Shown here piece after piece: positions 1 to 9,374 of a DNA stretch of 64,000 nucleotides (the first letter of the stretch is position 1; the number at the start of each line of letters is the position of its first letter). Where the stretch lies: NCBI GenBank assembly GCA_024500155.1, contig CM044865.1:34613501-34677500 (forward strand), in the 5' to 3' direction. The translations under genes were made by a program, and so were the position numbers. The notes beneath the pieces were generated by a model, which worked only from the letters and a program-made list of their open reading frames with translations, was not told the DNA's origin and searched no databases. The DNA comes from Chenopodium formosanum. Lineage: Eukaryota; Streptophyta; Magnoliopsida; Caryophyllales; Amaranthaceae.

Positions 1-1739
1 GGTAGACTCGCCCAAAACGAGTTAAATGATCTGTCTCATTTGGGTTAGTCATATGACTCATAAACCAACTTTCTTCTAGAGGCTTTGGATGTGCCTCCAT
101 TTCAAGATGCTCCATGAGTTGTGCTGGATGCCATTGTTCATCCAAGGAGAGATTTGATAAGTCTTGCGATTTCCCCAAGAAATGATCCCAATCAAGCGTT
201 CCATTTGTTTCATTTCGCAAACAAGATGGAGGTGGGACTGCGGCATACTTAGAGACATATAAGTCTTGAAAGTTTTCGTCCCATAGTCAACATATTTCAT
301 TAGTTGCCCCTATGAGTATTGTGGATAGAGGTTCTCCTATGGGTGTGATATAGTTCAAAGGATTGAACGTGCCACTTCCCATATGGTCTTCCTCGATGTG
401 AAACACCCCCAAGGGGGACGCATTATTGTTAGGTTTAGGCGTGGTAATCCTTCCATCGTCTACTAAATCTTGTATTTTGTGCTTTAAAACGTAGCGACGT
501 TCAGTATCGTGTCCAACGCCTCTATGATAAGAACAATAAGCACTACCATTCCATTGAGGAAACCTCTTTTCTGGTGGAGTGGGTGGTGTTGGCCCTGTTG
601 GGGGCAAGTAAGCCTTTTTCATTTAGTTTTTCTAGCAATTCTTTATAGATTACAGGAAATGGAGTAAATTTTCTCCCTTTTGTCCATCTTTTCCTAGGAT
701 CATCATATCAATTCGTGTTATTGTATTGCGTGGAATCACAAATACGTCAATAAAGGATGATGCATTATCATTCTCCTTCTTGAAGTTATTCTTAGGTTGA
801 TGATGATAATGAGGTTGGTTTGCTTTTTCCTTAACAAGATCATCTTCAATCCTAGTAGCCATAGAATAGACCTTTTGAAAAGTGTCTAGACCAAGGTAAC
901 GTAGATGTTTGTTGTACTTTTCATGACAATTGTCAATGAATTTTTGTTCTAACTCGAGTTCAGGAGGCCTTTGGGCAAGGTGGGCCGCCTTTTCTCGCCA
1001 TCTACCATAAAAAGCAAGGAAACCTTCATCGTTGCAATGCTTAAGCATCTGGAGTTCACCTAAAGTTGACTTGAACTCTACGTTACTCTCGTATTGGGTG
1101 ATGAAAGCCGAAACTACATCTTCCCATGTTGCTTTGAATTTTGGATCTAGCCCATGATACCACTCTCTCGTGGTTGGGTCTAGTGATAAAGGGAAAGTCA
1201 AAGCATAAAGCTTAGGATCAACTCCCTTTACTGCCATAGTGCCAGTAAAACACATTAAATGATTTTGTGCATTATTGGTCACCTTAAATATTGGCAAGTT
1301 CATAGCTACGAACTTTTCTGGTAAAGCAAGTCCTTGGAAGGAGCAAACTTTTCTGCGTTAAAGTACTTGTTCCCCATTGTAGAACGAAGAACTAGCTTCT
1401 CTAACGACTTTTCTTTGATGGATAATTGCTCCATCTTTTCTTTTCAGCTTTCTCCATCTTCTTAATTCTCCTATCCTCGACCTCTTGAGCCTTTTCTTCT
1501 CTCATACGAAGAATCTCTTGTTGAAGTTCTTCGACAGTTGTCGTTGTTGTTGGACTAGGATTAGTTGTCGAATGAAAGTGGTTTGAAAGGGGTTGATCTT
1601 TGGGTGGTAAACGTAGAATGCAAGTGCTCGGGGGTCCTCTTTCCCAAGCTTGAAAATCGGCCCTAAAGAAGTACGAAAGGATAAGTAAATCAATACGCTT
1701 GCTTTTGAAGAAAGAGAAAAAAAAAGAAAAAAGACGCAA
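1..1739 (-). pseudogene. gag of element G (degraded)
   Basis: Gag capsid/nucleocapsid reading frame, minus strand, broken into at least three pieces. The N-terminal piece (1401-1739) has a Thr-rich stretch and a charged coiled-coil-like segment (VEELQQEILRMREEKAQE). The middle piece (650-1303) is a Retrotrans_gag domain: LPIFKVTNNAQNHLMCF, EWYHGLDP, then a FLAFYGRWREKAAHL segment. The last piece (287-622) holds a knuckle-like motif CSYHRGVGHDTER followed by LKHKIQDLVDDG, typical of Tat-lineage gag. Coding similarity seems to continue in another frame to the window edge. Frame changes near 1305-1400 and 620-650 and internal stops show it is non-functional. Confidence 0.75.
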
Positions 1740-2171
1740 AATATACTCAAACGGATAACATCGCCCTTAACAATTCTTCAACGAAGATATTATTTAGACG
1801 AGTCAATTTGTTTTATGAAAAATCAAAACTGACTCGTCCAGTGGGCGCACGCAAGTTACTAAGTTGCGCGCGGCTGTCGCGCGCAACAAAATAACTTGCG
1901 CTGGGAGGGGTCGCGCAACGTCTTGAGTTGCGCGCGCCACCTGCTCGTAGTATTTTTTAATTGGAGCGACTTTTTTTATTTGACCTTTTTTTTCTTTTTT
2001 TTTATGTTATCCTTTGAATATGACGCTAAATAAGGAAGAGACAACTTTGTTCATGCCTATCTTCCATGTGGAGTTCGTAGAATAATTAGCACAAATCATA
2101 AGTTTACCCTTGCCCAAATTGGTCTAGAAACCAAAAATGAGTTCAGCAGCGAGGGTCCTAAGATAACGTTC
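1740..2171. other. Leader of element G with GCGCGCAAC-rich cluster
   Basis: Untranslated stretch between gag and the LTR. It holds a perfect 9-bp inverted repeat (GACGAGTCA at 1797-1805, TGACTCGTC at 1830-1838) and, at about 1843-1945, repeated copies of a CpG-rich word (AGTTGCGCGC / GCGCGCAAC). The same word recurs in the LTR at 2808-3040. A primer-binding site is not clear. The sequence at 2141-2158 (GTTCAGCAGCGAGGGTCC) loosely resembles the complement of the tRNA-Arg-type site used by element I, but this is weak. Confidence 0.5.
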
Positions 2172-3301
2172 CTTTTAGGGGGGAATCGTCATCCTAGCCC
2201 TAGTACGGCCTCTACTAGCTCTTCCTTTTTCACAATTTCATCGCCAAACAATATATGCAACGCGATACCTAAAACTATGTTAGTTGATTATATTTACAAG
2301 CATTGATTCATGTAGGAATTACATTGCAAAAGTCGTTATTCTTATTTAATAATATTCTTGAAAGAACAATAAATAAACAAGATTCGCCTTGGCTTAAGTG
2401 ATCCACCAACAATTATTTAATTTTATTCTAGTCTTTATTTAACGCAAGATACTATGTGGAATTGATTAATTAATTTTTTTAAAAGTGACCAATCAACACT
2501 AATTAATTAATTGAAGTCCTTTTAAACAAGAAAAATAAAGGTGATTTAACTAAGTGCTCGGGAATTTACCACTTCTCTTTGCTAGATCTCCGTTTAGAAC
2601 ACTTATGGACACCTTCTTGTTGGGGAACCTTCACCGTAGTAACAAAGTATCGAAAGGGTGAGTGTTTAGGGCAAGAGGGCTTGGTTGCTCAAGTTCACAA
2701 GTTATTTCGCTAGAGTTTTAGGTTAATTTCTGTCTGTTGAAGCCTCGGTTTAAGCTCGTATTTATAGAGAAGGATTAGGTTTAGGGTTTCAAGCAATTTG
2801 CCGCAGCAGGTGTCACGCGCAACAGATGAAGTTATAGAGTTATAGAGTTGCGCTGCTATGTGCAACGCAACTATTGGTCTTGCGCACGACTTTATGGTAA
2901 GATTCGATTTTATATTTTTTTCCGTATAATTTCCAAATAATTACTAATCTTCCGCAGCGCAGCGCTGGGTGTCGCGCGCAACTGAAATAGTTGCACGCGG
3001 TAGCCTTGCGCGACTTTGCGTGATGCGAGCGACTTTTTCTGCGGCAGCACTAAGTTTTATCCTAGGCGCTCCTAAATCCGTCATTATTAGGGTTTAAGCA
3101 TGGGCTTAAGACTAATTATGACCGGGTTTAGTTAATTGGACCTTTGTTTTGGCTTTTTCTTTAATTTGGGCTAGTCTTTTGTGTTTTGTGGCTTAACCAG
3201 TTATCCATAAATATTCTTTACTTTGATCCAACACGAAGATGGCTTCATTTATCGTCATTTCAATTCCTGTCGGGACAAGAGGCCAAAAGTAGATGTCTAC
3301 A
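2172..3301 (-). repeat. 5' LTR of element G (inner boundary approximate)
   Basis: The outer end at 3301 is well defined (minus-strand TGTAGACA). The inner end is a guess at the TAGGGGGGAATC-like sequence near 2172, which resembles the inner start TGTAGGGAATAAA of the element I and C LTRs. A minus-strand TATA box (TATAAATA) lies at 2759-2766, with the CpG-rich GCGCGCAAC cluster directly upstream at 2808-3040. That makes 3301 to about 2735 the U3 region. Confidence 0.55.
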
Positions 3302-5632
3302 CCCTAAGCTTCGTGTTCTCCTGGTTAGCTTCTTCCAATGCCTTGAGCTCAGCTTTAGCATCATTCAGTTTCTGATCAAGGTCATTAGCTCGGCTGTTAG
3401 CTTCGTCGTTGGCAGCCGTCAAACTCCGGATCAGCTCCTCCTGTTTCAACTCTACTGCTTTAATCTCTAAATCACACATATAATTAGCATATTCAGCAGA
3501 GTTGAGGTTTTCAAGGACCCTTCGTTTGGCGTCATTTACGTCTTCTTTTTTCTACCTGAAGGGGCCCCGGAGCCCATCCACCCTCAGCATTACCTGAGAA
3601 AAGGGTATCCGGATTATGGAACCCTTGGTAAAAAAAATGAAGAAAAAATATCAGAATTGAGTTGATGAATCTTTTACCTCAGCCAGTTGGCCCATTATCC
3701 GGTCAAAGTCCACCACCTGTAGATGAGGTATGGAATTCTTCTCCGACCGGGTGAGGGTCCTCACCATCCGCTTGGAAAACCCAGGAAGATCCGGCTCGTC
3801 GGATGTCAGATTTGCACCAAAAGAAGTACTTGGTGAGAGGGATGCAGCGTAGTTGGCATTCATTCGTTGCCGGCTGCTAACTGAACCCCTAGAAGGGTCA
3901 ACCTTAGTCTTGAATCTCATAAAGTCAAGTGGCCAAGGTATTTTAATCTTGTTCTTACCTTGGGTCTCTGGGTGGGGCTTAGAGGTATCCTCCTCCCTAG
4001 TTGTTGCAGCACCGGTTGCAACATTGGGTGGCTGGCCACCCTTTGATGCCGTAGAGGCATCTGACGCTTTCTTCTGCGAGCGTTCTGAGCTTTCCCTCAG
4101 AATTTTTATGGCAGAAGGGGACTTGCCATCGGTCGTAGGACGATCCGGATTGGCAGCAAGAGTTATTTGGGAAGGATTCTTTTTGGCGGCCTTGGCAGCC
4201 GAAGTTTTGTCCAGCTCCTCCCTTTGTCTTTTGAAAAGCTTGGTGACGGAGTGTGGAACACGTTTAGCGGCATCCTGCAAATCGAGAACTAAATGTTACC
4301 AGCCGGAAAAAACCTTTGCAAGAAATTTAAAGAAAAAACTGAAGTTAGGCGGTCTTACCCCGCCTTTCTTGGCCTCCTTGGCCTCAACAGCTGCTCTCTT
4401 AGAGAGCGTACTTTCCTTGCGGAGTAGCGCTGCAGACTTAGCCAGAGTCTTAGCTGGGTCAACCATTCTCAAGTCGTCGGCTGCAAAGAGAAAACAAAAA
4501 GTTAGAGAAAATCATAAAAAGTTGGAAGTACAAAATAAAAACTACAGAAAAGCCGGATGCAAGTGGATCTATTCTTGGGAAACATGGGGCTTAATCCACA
4601 GGCGAACAAAAAACATTCATCTTTTAAATAGTCCGGGTGGGGGATCCAGTTCTATGGAATAATTATATGAGTCCCATCCCCCAAGGGCTCTATAGTGGTC
4701 TCGAAGAAACCTGGCTCCATTATTTGCCCCCGGGCCCTAGTAGAGAGCGCCGGGAGAGGGCATTTCCTGCCAAGGAGAACCGGTTCCTAATTATACCGAC
4801 ACAGTGTCCGGTTGTGTCTTATAGTTGGTGAGGAGATTAAATAAAATTGTCCTTCCATCCGGACCATTTAGACACCTTGTCCAATGTCATCAAATACTAG
4901 GGCAATGTGGTAAGAGTATATCATGCCCCGTGACTGGCTGGGGCCTTGCTCAAGTAGTGCATATGAGCAAAGGCAAAGAAACTGGGAGCGAGGTTTTGGA
5001 GCTCGCAGGCGGCAATATAGCTTAAAATATTCACCCACTAGTTTGGGGTGAGCTGCCAGACTCCCAGATCATACCCCTTTAGGATTTTCCTAATCCCGAT
5101 ATGGAGGGGGAACAGGAGGCCAGCTTCTATTACCGCCTCATAGCAGACAAAATAGTTGTCTGCATTCTCTATTTTGTCGTCCCAAGCAATCACTGCGTCC
5201 CTAGACGGAACGATAATATCCCACCCCTTTTCCAAAGGGGTGCTTTTCTTTGAAAGCCCTGAAGCAACTCTTCAGCAGGGCTATGTTACCCGGAAGCACT
5301 CTAATTTTCTTCGGGTCAGGGTTGTCAGCAACTTTAGCCGACTGCTGATAGTCAGCCGCGAAATTATCTTGATCGGAGTCAGAAGCCTCGGCCCCCGATC
5401 TTTCAACGGCCTCAGTACCGCCTGATCCTTCCCCGGATCCATTAGAGGAGGCGACCTCTTCACAATCTACCTCTCTTACGCTAGGGCTCGTAGAAGAAGA
5501 GGGAGCCTCTTCATCAGAATTGCTGCTCTCCTCCAAACCCTCATGTTCCTCATCCGGAACAACCTTGTCGGCGAGCACTTCCATAATGAGTCGGCTCTTA
5601 GACTTTCTGGGCGTCTGTTTAACTCTAGCCAT
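3302..5632 (-). pseudogene. Antisense PF04195-like gene of element F (degraded)
   Basis: Minus-strand gene-like region starting at ATG 5632. Exon-like pieces: 5632-5201 (basic start MARVKQTPRKS, then a long acidic Ser/Glu/Asp region); 5235-5038 in a shifted frame, carrying the most recognisable part (EKGWDIIVPSRDAV, then EAGLLFPLHIGIRKIL and VWQLTPN), which resembles PF04195; a frame continuing to about 4640 with several stops; a Lys/Ser/Thr-rich piece at 4280-3651; and a coiled-coil-like end at 3479-3302 (KAELKALEEANQEN). An intron-like acceptor (TTTGCAG) precedes the piece near 4480. The frameshift near 5235 and stops in the middle mark it as broken. Its role in the element is unknown. Confidence 0.55.
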
Positions 5633-5671
5633 TGTGTCCTACACAGACACAAAGAGGGAGGAATTTGGGGA

Positions 5672-6659
5672 TGAGCATAGCAGTTCCGACAGTCCAGAAA
5701 AGGCATCCCCTGTTAGAGCTCATTTTGTTTTTAAGACTATGTATACAAACAGAAAAAAGAATGTATACAAGTTGAAAAGGAAAAGCTAAAAATAGTACAG
5801 GTGGTTACTTTACGTTTGACTCAAAACTCTGAAAACTACTACAGACGGTGACTGGGTGTTGCAAGGTTAGCAGACGAAAATCTTGAGAATTTGATGCAGA
5901 CGGAATCAAAGAATCTCTCTCTAAAAAATCTCTCTTTCTCTCTCAAAAAAGTCAAATGAAAATGAAGTGAGAGAAGGGAGGGGGGTAAACTTCTATTTAT
6001 AGAAGGTGAAAACGGGGGCATCCCGTTTGAATTTTAAATTTTACTAGCCGTTGTTACTGTTCACCTTTGATAGGTGGACACGTGTCACAGGCCTCACGTC
6101 ACATCCACGTGACCCTTATGAGGGGCAAATGTTTAGGGTAAAAATTACCCTAGATAGGTGGCCCAATAAGAGAAGGCCACTTGTCAAAACCAGGCTGACC
6201 CAAGTGCCCCCCTAGCAATCTGACACGTGGCTCCTTTAGATTGATTCTGAAATGGCAGCCTTCAAGGGCTCAAATCCCAATAAAACGCCGTAAATCGGCG
6301 CAGCCCACTAAAATATAGGTCAAGTGACCTAGATAGGGGAACATCTACCAATGACCCTATAAATATGGAGATATTTCCCCATTTTGGGGACACATTCAAT
6401 CATTTATTACACCTACTTTCTTTCTCATTAGAGAAACACTTGAGCTTAGAATCCAAGCAGATCCCCACCTAAATTTTTGCACTCTTTATTCTCTTTGAAG
6501 TTACTAACTTGATCTTCGGAGGCGGAGCTCCCACCACCCGGAGTCTCTGTATTTTTTGCAGGTACATCTCAGCCGGACCAATCTTTGTGACGTAACTCTC
6601 CCGATGGACAAAAACAAAAAAAACAACAGTCCTGTGCCGTTTGCTTAATGGGGCGTCGA
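5672..6659 (+). repeat. Probable LTR of element F
   Basis: A purine-rich run (AAAGAGGGAGGAATTTGGGGA, about 5651-5671) precedes TG at 5672, as a polypurine tract precedes a 3' LTR. A plus-strand TATA box is at 6358-6365. The 3' end is not clear because the Athila LTR starts at 6660. No partner LTR is in the window, so this call rests on the purine tract, the promoter and the neighbouring antisense gene. Confidence 0.4.
5994..6365. promoter_or_regulatory. Divergent promoter region with three G-boxes
   Basis: A minus-strand TATA box (TATAAATA, complement of 5994-6001) faces the antisense gene. A plus-strand TATA box (TATAAATA, 6358-6365) faces the LTR. Between them are three CACGTG G-boxes at 6079-6084 (inside the palindrome GACACGTGTC), 6106-6111 and 6224-6229, plus a TGACGTG-type site near 6095-6101. 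The stretch just downstream of the minus-strand TATA is CT-rich, as plant 5' leaders often are. G-boxes bind bZIP and bHLH factors in plants; whether they act here is inferred. Confidence 0.5.
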
Positions 6660-6905
6660 TGAGTGGCATTTATGCCACAATTAAGGTTCATTTAGATGGT
6701 CAATTTCCCACATTTGCGGTTTGTTTGCATCCTTTTCTTTGCACTTAGTTCCCTTTCCCTTCATGCAATTTCTTTCCTAGATTATGCCCATTTTTCCTAC
6801 TCTTTACTTTGATTTCCATGATTATTCTTTGTTGGAACCAGTGGCTTCAAGAGGAGGAATCCAAAAGTTCAAGGAAAGCTGAAGATAAGCAAGGTTAAGG
6901 AGAGG

Positions 6906-7174
6906 TTCGGCCGAACCCCTTGAAGGTGCGGTCGAACAAGGGTGTGGCCAAACCTGCTCCATTGTCCGGCCGAACGCAGAGGCAGAGTCAAGTTGCATTT
7001 TGGCGATTTTGTAGGAGTGGTCGAACCTCAGAAGTTCGACCAGACCAGGACCAGGGGAGTTCGACCGAACCTACCCATGGTTTGGCCGAACCTACCCTGT
7101 AGTTCGGCCGAACCTTCCCAGTGTTTGGTCGGACCACTCCCTTACTTTAGCTAGCTATGTACGGACTATATAAG
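6906..7174 (+). promoter_or_regulatory. Athila E promoter: GTTCGGCCGAAC cluster plus TATA
   Basis: At least six near-copies of the palindromic word GTTCGGCCGAAC occur within about 230 bp (examples near 6906, 6969, 7023, 7059, 7083 and 7101). The TATA box TATATAAG begins at 7167, about 30 bp after the last copy. The word is self-complementary and CpG-rich, unlike the AT-rich surroundings. Confidence 0.65.
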
Positions 7175-7598
7175 TCCCATTTTGAGAATGTTTTGATGTA
7201 ATTAGATTGACTTAGTTTTAATTTTCTGCATTTTTTAGCTTAATCTAGAGAGAGAAACACTATTAGTCTTCATTTGCTAGAGAGAGAAAGTGTGGATTTA
7301 TTCATTGATGAACTTGGATTTTGAAGAAGAAGCTTGTTTAATCTTTTGTAGATCTTCAACTTCAATTAATGAGCAATCTCTTACTCTTTCTATTTACCTT
7401 TGCAATTAATTTGGTTTGTTTACTTTGATTTTCCTTCTTTGCTTATTGATCATGTTGATGCTTATTGATTTAGTGATTGATATTGTTTTCAACATGATTT
7501 TTGAGTAGTCACTTAGCCAAGAGTGTGGGGATGGTGTAGTTGCTAATTGTTCATGCTTATAATATTGGGATTAAGTTAATTGTGATTAAAATCTTTGC

Positions 7599-7603
7599 AT
7601 GCT
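7599..7603. repeat. Target-site duplication of element D (ATGCT)
   Basis: ATGCT at 7599-7603 is repeated exactly at 15196-15200, directly flanking the two LTRs of element D. Gypsy integrases typically make 5-bp duplications. It proves D inserted into the Athila E LTR as one event. Confidence 0.92.
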
Positions 7604-9326
7604 TGATCCGTGCCATTTATGGCACCTTTAGGCTATGTTTTCTTTATATTTCTATGCTCCTTTGTAGTCGTTTATGTCGTGTTTTTAGAGAATAATGCTC
7701 GATTCGCGTGTTTTTGTGTTAGTTTAGAGAAATGCATGCTTTTAATGGCTTTCTTATCATTTTATTCATTTCTCGGCTATTTCTCTTGCTTCTCCGTTTC
7801 TTTGTCTTGTTTTGTAGGTACGTCGCGGGCTATATGCATGGGAATTGAAAATAGCACCCACTAGGATCAATATGCACTTTTCGGAATTGAATTTGAGTTT
7901 GAAACAAAGGAAAACAAAGGATTGCAAAGTATCAAATAGGACCTTTGTGCATTGTTTTAGTCATATCTCATGTTTTACAGATTGGATTAGGGTGATTCAA
8001 GTTGGGTTGGAAACTAGACTTGAAGAGCTTTTCAATGAGAGGTTGCACGCCTTCATACGATTCTTAGATCGGAAGTTACAGCCTTCTGAAGTTGGGCTTA
8101 GAAAACTGCCGCGGGCGCGGGGTTGCTGCAGCTCCAAAACTGCCGAATTTGGGCAGTAAGCACCCGCGGTTGTCCCGAGGGCTCCCCGAGGGCGCGGGTT
8201 TGGGCCGCAGGCGCGGGCCTTGGGCCGTGGGCGCAGGCTAGGGCCGCGGGCGCGGCTATCGGGGTGTCCGTTCCCCTCCGCGGGCGCGGCCGATTGCTCC
8301 GCGAGCGCGGGTTTCTGGGTCTTTTACGATTTTAAGCTTCTTTTCTCCTTTTGTTTATATAGTTTTTGGTTTCCTTTATTCTTCATTATTCATGTAATTC
8401 TCTAGTTTTAGAATAGTTTTCTCTCTCTTAGGTTGAGAGCTTCTCTCTCTAGATTAGGCTAGATTAGGAGTAGTTTTAGAGAGAGAAAGTGAGGAATTTC
8501 AATGGTGATTGAGAGATTGAAGATGCAAGTGTGACAATTGTGTTCAAGATATTCTCTATTATCAATGAGCATTTCTAAACTCTATCTCACCTTATTTCTT
8601 TGTTTAATTTCATGTTTGTTTGTTTTAATTTTGATGTTTGGTGCTTGATTAGTGTAATTATTCTTGGTATTTTGTTGATTTTTGATTTCCATTGTTGTTA
8701 GTTGATAAATGATGATTCTTGAATAGTTGTTTGGCTAGGAATTGGGTGAAACTTGTATGATTGATTAATTGTGATTAATTTGGGGATTGTGTTGATTGAT
8801 TGTTGAGATTAAAGTGATTAGTAAAGGTTTGCATGTGTGTAATTCAATTTGGCCTTGAGAATTATGCTAGATTGCATTGTAATTGCTAATGACATGAACA
8901 ATTGATTTAGGAATTGCAATTATCAATTGGTTTTGATTGTGATTCTCTTATTTTGTTATTCATAGTGAACCCTAGCTTAACAATTAGGAGATAGCTCTTT
9001 GATTCCTATTGATTGCTCTTATCATTAGTCCTCACAACCTTTGATTGGCATGCTTTTCCCATGTTGTTGCAATTGACATGATTACTTGTTGATCCCCGTT
9101 CCTAGTGTTTTATTTCCTTGGTTACTTGTTTTGTTAGTTGTTCGTATTCTCTCTTATTTTCGTATTTGACCTAGCTTAGGCGCATAATTGAAAGTGCTTG
9201 AGCATTACCGTTCCTTTGGGTTCGACCCTTGACTTGCCACTATACTCGTATTTAGGTTTGTTAAGTGTTTATAAATTTAGTTTGACCGAGGGGAGATTAG
9301 ATAACGACCTAGTTTTCCCCTTGTCA
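7604..9326 (+). repeat. 5' LTR of element D
   Basis: TG at 7604, CA at 9325-9326, 1723 bp. Starts TGATCC followed by the 16-bp dyad GTGCCATTTATGGCAC (7610-7625). A GC-rich cluster of CGCGGGCGCGG-like words at about 8105-8320 precedes the TATA box (TATATAG, 8356-8362). The ORF-like stretches inside (for example 7610-7864 and 7845-8335) recur in the 3' LTR and are not genes. Confidence 0.9.
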
Positions 9327-9329
9327 AAA

Positions 9330-9347
9330 TGGCGCCGTTGCCGGGGA
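9330..9347 (+). other. Primer-binding site of element D (tRNA-Asp)
   Basis: TGGCGCCGTTGCCGGGGA begins 3 bp after the LTR end. This is the classical tRNA-Asp complementary site of Athila-type elements and starts minus-strand cDNA synthesis. Confidence 0.85.
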
Positions 9348-9374
9348 ACGGTGTCTTTGTTTTAGTGTTTTTTA

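Larger units (their letters stand above)
1..3301 (-). mobile_element. Element G: Tat-type Ty3/Gypsy retrotransposon, 5' part
   Basis: A minus-strand LTR retrotransposon runs off the left edge. Its right end is the 5' LTR terminus, which on the minus strand reads TGTAGACATC from 3301, the same terminal word as the LTRs of elements I and C. Downstream on the minus strand come a leader, a degraded gag, and a CX2H-type knuckle region like that of Tat/Ogre elements. The protease-RT-integrase part lies outside the window. It inserted into remnant F at 3302. The expected TSD would begin at 3302 (CCCTA) but cannot be checked without the other end. Confidence 0.8.
3302..6659 (+). mobile_element. Element F: remnant of a Tat-like Gypsy element (antisense gene plus LTR-like end)
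   Basis: Between element G and the Athila LTR lies a piece with a minus-strand gene related to the 'putative gypsy type transposon' domain (PF04195), then a region with a plus-strand TATA box at 6358-6365 that looks like an LTR. An antisense gene just before a 3' LTR is the arrangement known from Tat-lineage plant elements, so I read it as the 3' end of a plus-strand element truncated at 3302 by G. The right end abuts Athila LTR sequence at 6660. Element identity and termini are inferred. Confidence 0.5.
6660..7603 (+). repeat. Athila element E LTR, left piece
   Basis: Starts TGAGTGGCATTTATGCCAC, with a perfect 7-bp dyad at 6663-6678 beside the terminus. U3 holds a cluster of GTTCGGCCGAAC-like words at about 6906-7137, then a TATA box (TATATAAG, 7167-7174). 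It is interrupted at 7603/7604 by element D. The remaining LTR resumes at 15201 after the TSD copy ATGCT. Confidence 0.75.

Noticed and set aside
3853..4662. 269-codon plus-strand frame over remnant F
   Set aside because: It is the complement of the Lys/Ser-rich antisense gene (3651-4280 minus). The minus-strand reading has the coherent composition and intron signals.
7610..8335. Open frames in the D LTR (84, 104, 70 codons)
   Set aside because: Repeated in the other LTR at 13497-14254 and spanning the promoter. They are LTR sequence, not genes.
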